From contig OX459108.1 of NCBI GenBank assembly GCA_949775045.1, forward strand, positions 12,184,211-12,248,210: a stretch of 64,000 nt of DNA, read 5' to 3'. The DNA is from Metridium senile. Its lineage: Eukaryota > Cnidaria > Anthozoa > Actiniaria > Metridiidae. Under the pieces are notes generated by a model. That model saw only the letters and a program-made list of their open reading frames with translations. It did no database searches and had not been told where the DNA came from. Shown in pieces: positions 12,871 to 23,370 of the stretch. Positions within the stretch are counted from its first letter, which is position 1. The number at the start of each line of letters is the position of its first letter. The translations under genes and the position numbers were made by a program.

Positions 12871-13158
12871 ACAAATATGTAATGGAAAAAAGGAAGAAAT
12901 TTAAAGCAATGGAAGGTGGAAGTCATGGGATAAAGAAAGAAAAGAAGGCATGAAGAGAGAAATGAAGATGTGTATGTAGGAGGGTAGAAATGGAGGAAGG
13001 AAGGAATCAAGCAGGGAAGGAACATACTTCAACATTTGAGTGTTGTTATTCCACCATTTTATAATCCTTTCGATCCATTCCTCTTGGGAAGATTTATGCT
13101 GGTCAATCACCCTGAAAACAAAGAAAAAATAAAATATTTAATTGATTCTTTCTACTCC

Positions 13159-13189
<31 letters not shown>

Positions 13190-13504
13190 CCAGGACGCTG
13201 ACGACGACAACAATGAAGACAATAACAACGACGACTACAACAATGAAGACAATAACAACAACGACGACGACGACGACGACGATGACAACAACGACGACGA
13301 CAACAACAGCAGCAACAACAACAACAGCAACAACAACAACGACGACGACGATGACAACAACAACAACGACGACGACGACGACGACAACAGCGACGACGAC
13401 AACAACAACAACAACAACAGCAACAACAACAACAACAATGACAACAACGACAACAAAAGCGACAAACAACGACAACGACAACAGCAACAACGACAACAAC
13501 AACG

Positions 13505-13541
<37 letters not shown>

Positions 13542-16500
13542 CGACAACAATCTTTACCTCCTTGGTAGAAGCTCTTCCACTATAAGAAGCTTATCAAGGT
13601 TGATATGGTAATCACCATACTTAGCTTGACACTAAAATAAATAATGAAATGACATTACTACGTTACTAAATACATCTAGCCTGCAGAGCAGGCGTTCTTT
13701 GGCTTTTTGGAGAATTTAGGATCTTGGGCTTCCTGTGTTAATTTTTTGACCGCGCGAAATATGGAGCTTAGCCAAAAATCGCCCGTTCAAAACAGGAAGC
13801 CCAAAAGAACGCCTGTTTTGCAGGCTAAAATACATCCGTCGGTCCGTCCGTCCGTTTAAAGTACTTACAGCAAATGATGCCAATAGAACAGCAGTCTCCC
13901 GAGGACAGTAGATCTCATCGTTTATAATTGCTTGCTTGACTTGGAGAAAGACGAGTCGCTGCAAAAGCAACAGACGCTTTTACAGTGCGAATCGAAAAAC
14001 CGTGGGCACCCAGAAATATTTTAGAAATCGTTTATTGTTCGTTGAACAACTCACAAACAACTCTAACTACAAAAGGCTTATCATACTACACATCAGTCAA
14101 ACTTCTTGCGGTGATATAGTTGTTTCTGAGTTGTTCAACGAACGAAAAACGATTTCTAAAATATTTCTAGGTGCCCACGGTTTTTTGATTCGCACTGTAA
14201 CCAATTGAATTTTAGTTCTAGTAGATGTAAATAGATAAATAAAGATTTTATAACCATTTTATAACCAAATTACCATCACTACATTTTATGAGGTCCAGGT
14301 TGCGTGGAAAAAATATTTAACCTTTTCAAAATGTAGTTATCATTATCATTATTACCAGTATTTACAGTGAGGACACTCGAGCCGTGACCACTTTGAGTTT
14401 TTTTGTTACGTTTTTTTTTTACCCAAATCCCATAAGCGAATAGATTAGATTATGCTCTTTCCATTTCTGGACATCATTTTGGCACAGCTGATGGATTTAA
14501 GTTAGGTGGGGTCACGTGACCTCTAGCTGAAAATAGACTATACTGGACATGTACAACAAAAGGTCTCTCCTGCTCTATCAATTAAAAAGAATACAAACAA
14601 AACACAAATGCCTAAAAGTAACTGAAACCGTTGCTGTCTTGAGGCGCCATTTTGGAACTGTTCGTTTTGGCAATTAAACAATCCTTTGCGCTCTTCGAAG
14701 CGAGATCACCTGCAATGTACATCTGGGGCCAGTTGTATACGAAGCCTTAACAACGCCTTATCCACTGGATAAGAGTTATCCAGGGTATAGAATTTGTATA
14801 GGTTTTATCCGTTGGATATAAATTTATCCGGGGTCAGTTGTACGATGTCTGGATAAAATTATCCACTGTTATCAGTGTATAGAATTTGTATAGGTTTTAT
14901 CCGTTGGATATAAATTTATCCGGGGTCAGTTGTACGAAGTCTGGATAAAATTATCCACTGTTATCAGTGTATAGAATTTGTATAGGTTTTATCCGTTGGA
15001 TAGGGATTTATCCGTTGGATAGGGATTTATCCGTTGGATAGGGATTTATCCGTTGGATAGGGATTTATCCTTTGGATAGGGATTTATCCGTTGGATAGGG
15101 ATTTATCCGTTGGATAGGGATTTATCCGTTGGATAGGGATTTAACCGTTGGATATAGGGATTTATCCGTTGGATATAGGGATTTATCCGTTGGATATAGG
15201 GATTTATCCGTTGGATATAGGGATTTATCCGTTGGATATAGGGATTTATCCGTTGGATATAGGGATTTATCCGTTGGATAGGGATTTATCCGTTGGATAG
15301 GGATTTATCCGTTGGATAGGGATTTATCCGTTGGATATAGGGATTTATCCGGCTGATATCGCTATTCAGGATTTGTACAACCGGCCCCTGATATCCATGA
15401 TCATCCAGGAATCCAATCTGGACTACAGACCGTCTCGCAAAGGCCTATGGGCATATACTTTATTATTACCGTATTTATTATTACCTTAGTTATTTCTTGG
15501 ATAAGTTCCTCCTCGACATCTTCAGGATAGAATTTGACTTCAAATTTGAACTCCAGTGGGGTTGTCTTCTGCATATCATCGTGTGCAGAGATCTGTAGAT
15601 GAAAACAAGGGAAACATTGACATGAAAGTAGCAAGGGAATGAAAACCCCTTTTTTAATCACTAATTATTCATTAATTCGTCTTCGTCGTCGTTGTTGTTG
15701 TTGTCGTTGTTGTTGTCATCGTCGATGTTGTCGTTGTTGTCCTCGTCGTCGTCGTTGTTGTTGTCGTCGTCGTTGTTGTTGCTGTTGTCGTTGTTGTTGT
15801 TGTTGTTGTACTTGTTGTTTTTGTTTTTGTATTTGTCGTCGTCGTCGATGTTGTTGTTGTTGTTGTAGTTGCTGTTTTTGTCGTCGTCGTCGTCGTTGTT
15901 GTTGATGTCGTCGTCGTCGTCGATGTGGTTGTTGTTGGTTTCATCGTCGTCGTTGTTGTTGCTAGTATAGTCGTCGTGGTCGACGTTGTTATTAGTAAGC
16001 TGTTTTAAAGTCACAGAGAATAAATCAAATACCTTTTTGGTAAGCTTGACCCAAGCCGGGTGTCCTTTATTGTCGATGTACTTGAGACCAAACCACCAGA
16101 TTTCTCGCAGTCCAAGAGTTCGAACAACCTGCAGGTATGGATGGTAATAGTACTTTTCACAGTTCCGTTCAGTGACCACGAATAATAGTTCCAAGTCGAG
16201 GTTCGCGTTGCTGCGCATGATAAATTATAGTTTTGCCTATGCAAACTCAATTTGCATTGCTAATTTGATTCCCTGGGGATTATCATTATGCAAATGAGAT
16301 AATAAAAGGCAATTCACGTGGCCTATAGTGTCACTCTACTCGAGGCAGCCGCGGAAAACATCGTCTCCGTTATAGCTCTAGCGTTTCAAAACCCTTACAT
16401 TGTTTTCGTAGCGGTGCAGCCGTCTCTTTGGCCTTAGAGGGCATAAGCCTTCATGAAATTATGGACCACGTCGGGTGGAAGAGTAGCAAGACCGTTTTGC

Positions 16501-18277
16501 ACTACATAAAGTTAAAGCAGGTGATCAATCCGGAGGGAGCAGCGGCGAGGCTAGCAAATTTGCCTACTGATACGGGCGAGATGTATAGCGCACAAACTCG
16601 TTAGAAGGTTTTTCTCAGGCTTTTGGCAATTAAACTAGTGAACGCAGTGGTTCTGTAGTGGTTAGTAAATTTAAGGTCATTGGAAAAATATGCGCTTCTT
16701 TAACATAATGTTATGGGAGTAGAGCGGTTTTTGTATGAGGTGGAAAATGACCATACTGTCTCGAAATAAACAGAAACATTCAAAAATTCATCGGTAACAT
16801 TACCATAACTGTACAGTACTGCCACGGTTAATACCCCATTACTCATACAACAACCACTCTACAGATAATTTAAGTAATGGTAAATAATATTTAGGTAAGG
16901 ATTGGATAAGGTTTGGGAAAGAGGGATGATGTTAGTTGTTACTAAGTTTACCTTATAATAAAGTTAGAAGAATGAGTAATTATTTTGGAGAGCAAGTATG
17001 GTGGTATGTTATTGGCAACGAGTACTGAAATTGTGTAGGCGTGGGGAAGGCCAGAGCTATCCCCATTCCTTATTACCATCTCATGAATAACAATACCCGG
17101 GGAAGAATATTACACTATGCAAACTCAATTTGCATTGCTAATTTGATTCCCTGGGGATTATCATTATGCAAATGAGATAATAAAAGGCAATTCACGTGGC
17201 CTATAGTGTCACTCTACTCGAGGCAGCCGCGGAAAACATCGTCTTCGTCCCACCCTCCCGCCCACTCAAAGGAAGCCAGGTTTGAATCACCTTCGATGTT
17301 TCTTGCTTTGGCCTAGGCGTGTCCCAGGCCATCGCTATCCCCATTCCTTATTACCATCTCATGAATAACAATACCCGGGGAAGAATATTACACTATGCGC
17401 ATCAACTCGAACCTCGACTTGAAACTATTATTCATGGTCATTGAGCGGAACTGTGAAAAGGACTATTGTACAGCTAGTGAAGCAATGTTTAAAACAAAAA
17501 TGACAGAATAATAAATGAATTAACGACTGAAGGCGTTGAGTATAGTTTAGTTATGGTGATAATAATGAAGATAATGATCGATGATCGATGATGACGACGA
17601 CGATGATGATGATGATGATGATGATGACGATTGTGATGATGATGATGGTAGTGATGGTGGTGGTGATGATGATGATATGATAATGACAACGACGATGATG
17701 ATGATGATGGTAGAGCTCGAGATGGTGGTGATGATGATGATAATAATGACGACGACGACGACGATGATGATAATGATAATGATTGTTGTGGTGATGATGA
17801 CGAGGATATGATGATGATGACGATGATGATGGTAATGATGATGATGACGACGACTGAGGATGAAATGGCAATGACGACTACGATATTAGATGGAATTTAA
17901 TTCAGTACTTTGACTGCCTCTAAATTCAAACACATGAAACTTACCTGATCAAAGAGTTGCTTGCCAGTTGTAGTTGACACAATGGCAAGCTCCAGTCTTG
18001 CATCTTGTGTTGTAACCAACACATTCATAGCAGTCTGCAAATATGAACATGGGTGATACAGATGAGATATCAAATTAATAGTCAGAGGAATTGTAATAAT
18101 TCTGATGATGATGATGAATGTGGTATTTTATATGATATTGATGATGGCGGTGGTGGTGGTAGTTGTGATGATGATGGTGTTGATGTAATTGTTGATGATA
18201 GTAATGATGATGATGATGATGATGGTAATTATGATATTGATGGTGGTGGTGGGGGTGGTGGATTGGAGGTCATCATG

Positions 18278-18321
<44 letters not shown>

Positions 18322-18595
18322 GACCATCATCATCATCTACACCATCATCATTATTATCAGCTACAATTATAGTGATGATGGTCGGGTGTTGATGTAATTG
18401 TTGCTGATAGTAATGTTGATGATGATGATGATGTTGGTGGTGGAGGTTGTGATAATGATGGTAATGATGATGATGAAGATGATGGTGATGGTAATTATGA
18501 TATCGATGATGGTGGTGGTGGTGGTTGTGATGATGATGGGGTTGATGTAATTGTTGCTGATAATAATGATGATGGTGGTGATGATGATGATGTTC

Positions 18596-18649
<54 letters not shown>

Positions 18650-20039
18650 TTGTGATAAACTTTTACGAACCAAAGTTAAGTATTACAAGAAAATATCAGA
18701 AACAAAGAGATAATATGTGGTTCAATAATGAGTGTCGAGCAGAGAGGTCAATTTTAAGTGACCAAAATGAATGATGTATAAATTTGCGTTGAGTGAAAGT
18801 TTGAGTGCAAATCGAGATAAACAAAAAAGGAAGAAATAGCCCCGGGGTGTGGGGAAGGTGGGGATTTACTCCCTTTGTCAAAGTGTTAGCGGTGATCGGC
18901 GTACCTTTCACTTAAGGTTACAAATATTTCCAGTGCGCGTACCTTTTAGGGTTCTGGCTCAAAAATCAGTTACGTAACATGATTCCGTACCTGTAAGGGT
19001 CATTTTTACTCTGCTTTGTGACTAAAAGTAAGCTTGGCTGGCAAGAACATCGCACAGCTGTACATTTTAGGCGTTGAAATCAACAATGCTTTATCAGTTA
19101 TTTTTATCTGTGCGTAGCTTTTAGGCCGGGGTCGTTTTCAAAACCTCCGCCGATCACCCCTACCAGTTGGACAAAGGGAGTACACCCCAGGGGAGATAGT
19201 ATAAGGTTATAATAAAAAGTGCCCAACCAGAGTTCATTTCCTGGTGACCAAAGTTATAATTATATATACACTGCTTTCAAAAAGCGTTGTCACAGCTTTA
19301 AGCAACAAGCACCAATCCGAGACAGAAATGAATGCTGGTTTTGTGTTGATAATGCTTTGAAATCTTGTTTTCAACAGGATTGATTGTAATACAATAACAA
19401 ACACGTGGAAATACCTACATTTTGTTATGGCTTCTTTAGAAAACAAATCTCATTTCTATACATTATGAATATAAAACCAGCATTCATTTCGGTCTTGGCT
19501 TGATGCTTGTTGCTAAAGCTGGGACAACAGTTTTTGAAATAGGTATACACCTAATTGCAAGAGCGTTGTCCTGACTTTTGTAATTCAGTGGGAAAGGAAT
19601 TAATTAAAAGACAAAAGAAGATCACTCAGGCTGAACCCTTTCTTTTGTAATTCCTTGAGCTTGGGTGATCTTCTTTTGTCTTTTAATTCATTCCTTTTAT
19701 ACTAAATTACAAAAGTTCAACGTTCTTGCAATTAGGTGTATATTAGGTGTATATTAGGTGTATATTAGGTGTATATTAGGTGTATATTAGGTGTATATTA
19801 GGTGTATATTAGGTGTATATTAGGTGTATATTAGGTGTATATTTGTGAATGTCTGAATTCAAATGAAAAAAGCTTTGGAGCTTTTGTGTTTGTAGAGACA
19901 ATACATTACCTTTCTTCGAAACATTTTGTCTTTAAAGGGTTAACAATCTGTGCTTTATCAGTGCTTTTTACTCATGCAGTCAATTCCATGCAAATTCGTG
20001 CTGTATACTAGTTCATTACATACTTACACTTTTGGGCAT
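7443..20039 (-). CDS. ERM-B: complete divergent, shortened ezrin/radixin/moesin-like gene (520 aa)
   Basis: Minus-strand join: 20028-20039, 17945-18034, 16033-16128, 15485-15592, 13869-13958, 13558-13631, 13028-13111, 12650-12796, 11850-11970, 10804-10967, 9843-9952, 8681-8892, 8062-8094, 7706-7762, 7443-7607; 1563 nt, 520 aa plus TAA. All junctions are GT..AG and in phase. The protein starts MPKS. The FERM domain covers about residues 1-300 and includes [44 protein letters not shown] and [21 protein letters not shown] charged Glu/Lys/Gln helix follows (about 320-450), then a 54-residue tail with SKYKTL (Thr501, the site equivalent to the Rho-kinase/LOK threonine) ending FENL. ERMs link plasma-membrane proteins and PIP2 to cortical F-actin. 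Oddities: FERM F3 has an 8-codon lysine-rich insertion after FVIK, the acidic linker exon of ERM-A has no counterpart, and two very small exons (33 and 57 bp) replace part of the helix. The two small exons are the least certain part. A 5' untranslated stretch runs to about 20081. Confidence 0.9.
7640..8010. mobile_element. Dispersed repeat of the 'agggaacaaggga' type
   Basis: Text such as ttttcaggggacaaggga, ggtaaaacaataattttggg and cattttagggaaacagttat recurs at 11660-11830 and, reversed, at 59935-60060. It is an old repeat with no ORF, lying in introns of ERM-B and SLCO. Confidence 0.55.
8300..8660. repeat. (CCAACCAG)n minisatellite
   Basis: Array of ccaa/ccag tetranucleotides in ERM-B intron 12, ending about 20 bp from the donor of exon 8681-8892. 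Long open frames across it are repeat artefacts. Confidence 0.9.
9170..9305 (-). repeat. tRNA-derived SINE fragments
   Basis: On the minus strand, two tRNA B-box-like blocks, ggttcgagtcccgttcc (about 9267-9283) and a gttcgattccc-type block (about 9176-9190). The flanks do not fold into complete tRNAs, so I read them as SINE heads rather than tRNA genes. Confidence 0.5.
9430..9852. repeat. Tandem duplication (about 168 bp) reaching into ERM-B exon 11
   Basis: The blocks 9519-9686 and 9687-9852 are direct copies sharing tgatccctgattccagcaga, gggattgaaaga and ttttagtaaattaatt. The right copy ends inside exon 11 and includes its splice donor. The left copy therefore contains a second donor-like site (minus-strand ggaagagg|gta near 9673-9674) within the intron. 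Confidence 0.75.
10237..10660. mobile_element. TTAA-flanked MITE (piggyBac/Kolobok-like, 424 bp)
   Basis: Inverted ends agtgcacctgac and gtcaggtgcact, flanked by TTAA at 10233-10236 and 10661-10664. The arms extend inward through tgacgtca and catttgcattttcag words, giving a near-palindrome. It lies in ERM-B intron 10. TTAA target duplication is typical of piggyBac and Kolobok elements. Confidence 0.85.
10672..10775 (+). repeat. SINE tail, same family as 40127-40224
   Basis: Shares the tail gcatg(g/a)attatatgtgag and tgagttt with the tRNA-headed repeat near 40190-40220. The head region is degenerate. Confidence 0.5.
11396..11588. mobile_element. PIF/Harbinger-like MITE with TTA target duplication (193 bp)
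   Basis: Ends gggcccggataaacgg and tttgcccgggccc are inverted, and TTA flanks both sides (11393-11395, 11589-11591). The interior is palindromic, with tttaaactctttcaa and ttgaaagagtttaaa. A longer sister copy lies at 57619-57825. Confidence 0.85.
12838..12872. repeat. (GCAA)n microsatellite
   Basis: Short perfect gcaa run in ERM-B intron 7, followed by purine-rich degenerate sequence up to the exon at 13028. Confidence 0.9.
13159..13548. repeat. (AAC/ACG)n trinucleotide array
   Basis: About 390 bp of aac, acg and agc triplets squeezed between ERM-B exons 13028-13111 and 13558-13631, ending about 10 bp from the latter. The long open frames in it (poly-Thr or poly-Val) are artefacts. Confidence 0.93.
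13679..13825. mobile_element. GCCTG-type hairpin MITE (TA target)
   Basis: Ends gcctgcagagcaggcgttct and agaacgcctgttttgcaggc are inverted and flanked by TA. The interior has gggcttcctgt / acaggaagccc arms. A copy in the opposite orientation lies at 61558-61697. Confidence 0.8.
13983..14197. mobile_element. CAGTGCGAATC hairpin MITE (TA target, 215 bp)
   Basis: Inverted ends cagtgcgaatcgaaaaaccg and cggttttttgattcgcactg are flanked by TA. The insertion ends about 22 bp from the acceptor of ERM-B exon 13869-13958, so it probably supplies sequence near the branch-point region. Sister copy: 40830-41304. Confidence 0.88.
14725..15390. mobile_element. MITE expanded by an internal minisatellite
   Basis: Outer ends ggggccagttgtatacgaag and ggatttgtacaaccggcccc match the hairpin family at 5647-5784. 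In place of a short loop there are more than 20 units of ccgttggata(ta)gggattta, 18 or 20 bp each. Two larger repeats with cggggtcagttgtacga at the left show stepwise duplication. Lies in ERM-B intron 4. Confidence 0.85.
15676..15968. repeat. (GTT/GTC)n trinucleotide array
   Basis: About 290 bp of gtt, gtc and gat triplets between ERM-B exons 15485-15592 and 16033-16128. Its long frames are artefacts, although one opens into the true exon at 16033. Confidence 0.93.
16140..17470. mobile_element. Tyrosine-recombinase (DIRS-like) element remnant
   Basis: About 70 bp at 16150-16218 (cacagttccgttcagtgacc ... aagtcgaggttcg) reappears inverted at 17396-17466. Between them are a 127-bp direct repeat (about 16239-16365 and 17116-17242), a second direct repeat of about 65 bp (17055-17118 and 17332-17398), and a recombinase C-terminal fragment at 16395-16604. 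Inverted ends plus split direct repeats plus a tyrosine recombinase resemble DIRS-type retroelements. No reverse transcriptase is present, so this is an internally deleted remnant. It starts about 20 bp upstream of the acceptor of ERM-B exon 3. Confidence 0.6.
16395..16604 (+). pseudogene. Tyrosine recombinase/integrase C-terminal fragment
   Basis: A 69-residue reading frame ending in TAG contains, in order, [11 protein letters not shown] (the HxxR-type catalytic box), IMDHVGWKS (the conserved H/K-region with a following Gly-Trp) and TVLHYIKL (the catalytic tyrosine region). This order and spacing is that of the C-terminal half of phage-integrase-like tyrosine recombinases, found in Cryptons and DIRS elements. 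There is no start codon and the upstream catalytic Arg region is missing, so it cannot be a working recombinase. Confidence 0.75.
17575..17865. repeat. (GAT/GAC)n trinucleotide array
   Basis: Imperfect gat/gac/ggt triplets in ERM-B intron 2. No real coding sequence. Confidence 0.9.
18100..18655. repeat. (GAT)n / (ATC)n array with about 170-bp higher-order copies
   Basis: Gat-rich blocks repeat a larger unit containing gttgatgtaattgttg(c/a)tgata at about 18178, 18390 and 18540. A strand switch to cat triplets at 18270-18350 makes a possible hairpin. Lies in ERM-B intron 1. Confidence 0.88.
19270..19543. mobile_element. Palindromic MITE related to the CACCTATTTC family
   Basis: Arms share caaaaa, gctttaagcaacaagc / gcttgttgctaaagc and gaaatgaatgctggttt / aaaccagcattcatttc in inverse orientation. 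Its TA-flanked ends resemble the family at 20290-20579. Confidence 0.75.
19548..19841. mobile_element. MITE with its terminus amplified into an 11-bp minisatellite
   Basis: A hairpin element at 19548-19738 has inverted ends cacctaattgcaaga and tcttgcaattaggtg beside TA, and arms with aagaagatcac / gtgatcttctt. Directly at its right end, attaggtgtat is repeated about ten times (19731-19841). The repeat unit is the element end plus its TA target. Confidence 0.85.
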
Positions 20040-20113
20040 GGTGATATGATTAGAATAAATGTGAACTCAGTGATAAAAATGCTGAAAACAGAAGACAATT
20101 ATCATCGTTAATA

Positions 20114-20194
20114 GCCTGAGAAAACAGACGTTGTTTCGCTCCTCGTCCCCCCGCGAGTTGGACAAGGAGCGAAACAACGTCTGTTTTCTCAGGC
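20114..20194. mobile_element. 81-bp near-perfect hairpin (GCCTGAG ends, TA target)
   Basis: Arms gcctgagaaaacagacgttg and caacgtctgttttctcaggc are perfect inverses for over 30 bp around a short GC-rich loop. It lies about 30 bp upstream of the ERM-B 5' untranslated exon. Length and ends match the hairpin at 60956-61044. Confidence 0.88.
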
Positions 20195-20289
20195 TACATC
20201 GTTAATCAAACAACACTTAATTTTCATGTCGTAAAATTGTGGTAAAGTTTACGAGAAAACAAAAATGGCATCAACCTCAAGGTCTTATA

Positions 20290-20579
20290 CACCTATTTCA
20301 AAAATCGTAGTCGCAGCCGAAGCTATAGTCCACACTCTGAAGCCTGCAAAGGATGTCGGTTATATGAACAGAATGGCTGTTTCATTTCACGTTTTTTTAA
20401 TAAATATTTGTTTCATCATCTACCAGTGTAAAAACTTATTATGTTCATTTAACACAAACACGTACAACCAAAATATGTTATGAATATATCGATAACAAGA
20501 GAAGAAATACCAACATCCTTTGCAGGCTTCAGAGTGTGGACTTTAGCTTTGATTGCGACAACGATTATTGAAATAGGTG
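20290..20579. mobile_element. Tc1/mariner-like MITE, CACCTATTTCAAAA ends (290 bp)
   Basis: Inverted ends of about 70 bp run from cacctatttcaaaaatcg to cgattattgaaataggtg, including cacactctgaagcctgcaaa and its inverse, with TA on both sides. The same ends bound the large element at 36750-39526. Confidence 0.88.
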
Positions 20580-20588
20580 TATATCAGA

Positions 20589-20810
20589 CCAGTTTCGTGT
20601 TATCTAGCACCGCTGTACAATTTGACAAAAGGCTCATTTGCAGAGGGATAATCTCGATTCAGAGTAAATCCAAATGTGTTTTCTATTGTTAAGCGATAAT
20701 ATTTTTTCGTGCTTTGCTTGGGATTTGTGACTATTTTGACAACAAACCAAAGCTTAGACTGTTTGGATGCGCCCATTGTTAAATAGTACAGCGGTGATAG
20801 ATAAAACTGG
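20589..20810. mobile_element. MITE, CCAGTTT...CACCGCTGTAC ends (222 bp)
   Basis: Ends ccagtttcgtgttatctag / agataaaactgg and accgctgtac / gtacagcggt are inverted. The interior matches the solo repeat at 3500-3670. Confidence 0.75.
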
Positions 20811-20827
20811 AGCCTTGTTATACAATA

Positions 20828-21075
20828 CCGTATTTACTCGAATAAGCGCCGCCCTCGAATAAGCGCCACACTTTAACGCCATAATGTTACTCTAGAACAG
20901 CAATTGCAAATAAATTTTTATCAAAAGCTAGCTATAATCTTCAGTTCAAAGTAATTATATTTCACCGCTCGCCCATTAAGTTATCTCCCTAATATTCGTA
21001 GTTCTGATCAAGAAGGGGACATTGAGATCATGAAAAATTTAATAAGCGCCGCGGCGCTTATTCGAGTAAATACTG
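20828..21075. mobile_element. MITE with 'AATAAGCGCC' ends (about 248 bp)
   Basis: Inverted ends ccgtatttactcgaataag and cttattcgagtaaatact border a spacer; gcgccgc words repeat near both ends. Confidence 0.8.
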
Positions 21076-21079
21076 TTCT

Positions 21080-23370
21080 CTCGGTAATTTTCGATGTCAC
21101 TAAATAAGGGCAAAATACCGTCAGATAACAGTGAAGATGAAAAAGAAACAATGATCACTAGCATAACACAGCAGTCCCTTTTCGTAACGTAGACCTTAGC
21201 ATACCATTCAAAGATTACTCATCGATATTATTGAATAAATGATGATGAACCAAAAATATCCCTAATGTATATGCCTTTATTTATCCACGGTGTGTCTCAT
21301 CCCCGGCGTCTCATCATGTTTCAAAATTACAATTACAAGGATAAAACCATATTATGGAATCTACTTATATCTACTTATATGTACAAAAGAATAATGAATA
21401 TATGCATGTATATAACTCCTGCTTCAAATGAGAGCAGTGCTTATATCTAAAATCTCACAAAACTTCACTGCAGCCCCTTTTAAAACTATTTAGATTGTTT
21501 GCTTGATTGATGCCGGGACATCAGACTTTCTACGTATCGTAATTCTTACTATATCATGCAAAACATTTTCTATATCATTGATATTAGTAAAGTATTCTTA
21601 AAACAACGCCAGATAATTATTAAAAATGCTCAAAAAGTCTGAAAAATAGTTGAGGCTGCAGCTTGCAAGCAATACTTTTCAAATATTCCACCAATTTTTC
21701 AGCAGTTTGATTACAAACATTTAAAACAAATTTAAAGATATAAATCTTTGCTACAAAATTAAAAAGGTTTTGACATTCTTACCTTTAAATCAATTGCTTT
21801 AAGTTACAGTTCTTTCGATGGAAAAAGAGGTGTTTCGTAAATTTACATAAACACGAAGCTTTCGAAATATAGTTCGTCTTTTTGAGCCTACAAACGCGAT
21901 TTTCCACGTAATTTTTCTCAAAATTTTACTCGTTTTTCCTGTGTAATTTCTGAAGTGAATTTTCTTTGGTAGGATAAGTTAGAATGCGGGAAAAGCTTGG
22001 ATATTTGAGCGGAAAATGCTTAAGTTGTGGATTTTGCAATGTTTATGTTAGAGCGCAGGTATCCGAGTTATCCGTATGGCTTAGTAGAAGCTCATGAATA
22101 ATAAACAAACCAAACTAGGAAACAAAAACGGAATACAAGAATATAACTACAAACGATGTTTAATCCTCTAAAACAAAATATCTCACCAAAATTCAAACCT
22201 TAAAAAGATAAACATAAACATAAGAAAGTTGATTGAAATTTAAAAAAAAATTCAATCTTGAAAAATTTATCAGAAAAGTGCAAAATCAAAACAAAATAAC
22301 GTAAATTATCACCGACTAAAAATACCAAATTTATGTTTGAATGAAATTGAATTATAAAGATGATAATTCTCAACTTTTATAAGCACTTTCGTCGAGTATT
22401 TATGGAGAAGTCGTGAATTATAACAATTAGCGTTTGCCCCCCTGCGTCGCGAACTGAAAATTATGTCCAAGTTTGGTAAAAAAGTCGGAATTCTATTGTG
22501 TTGATCTTGGCGAAAGGTGAGTTTATTCAATTTAATTATTTCAATAGATTGATATAATGACGCTTTCTAGATTACAAAAGCTGTTACGATGGATTATCGG
22601 TTCAAATAATATCGCGGCCATATTAACCGCCGATAACTTTCTTCATCATCATACTAAGATAGCGCAGGGAGACGGAGTGTATTTCATACATCATTACCTA
22701 CTAAGATGACAGAGAGTGCGTACATTTTTTTAAACCTGAGGAATTATGAAAATGCTATAAATTTACTCACATTCCTCATGCATAAAGTCCTTCAAGTAAA
22801 TTTTTGATATAATATTTCTTTCAGAATAAAAACTCTTATTTGAGCCAAAAGTTTGACAGATTTGTATGTAAATGTATATTTTAAGAAATGAAAGGCAATA
22901 TAAATATGCTATAAATTTACTTAAATTACTCAAGAATAAAGTTCTTTTTAGTAAATTTTTGATGTAATATTTCTTTCACGCAGAAAAAACTCTTGTGAGC
23001 CAAACGTTTGGCGGATTTGTATGTCTATGATAAGCATTAAGAAATGTAAGGAAATAGATTGATCCTTATTCAGTGATCTCAGTTTAGCAAAAATATCAAG
23101 ATCTCTACTTACAAAATGCGAATTGTTTTTCTGATTCTATTTTATTGTATTCAAGCCGTTTCAGTTATTCAATTATTACTATGGCTTGGCGTCAATCGCA
23201 ATTGCAAACAGTTCTGTAATATATTCAATTGAAATCGCAAAAAAAGTCGCTAGAAGGTTTCATCGCGATCGATTTTCGTCGAGCAAATATTTTTGCGATT
23301 TAAACGACAACCAATATGCAAATATCAGTTTTATCCATATAAAATCGACGTTTAAAGTATGCATTCTTAC
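21080..23370. other. Intergenic stretch between ERM-B and ERM-A, no recognised gene
   Basis: AT-rich sequence with a loose duplication at about 22735-23030 (gctataaatttact...gtaaatttttgat(g/a)taatatttctttca in both halves). I see no splice-bounded open frame that I recognise. Confidence 0.5.

Noticed and set aside
13036..13611. 191-codon plus-strand ORF, mostly Thr/Asn
   Set aside because: It is the aac/acg array read in frame; its ends are ERM-B exons read on the wrong strand.
18128..18673. 181-codon His/Ile-rich minus ORF
   Set aside because: Pure gat/atc repeat translation with no gene signals.
7443..20039. ERM-B as a processed or dead pseudogene
   Set aside because: It retains introns, all splice sites and a complete open frame of 520 codons.
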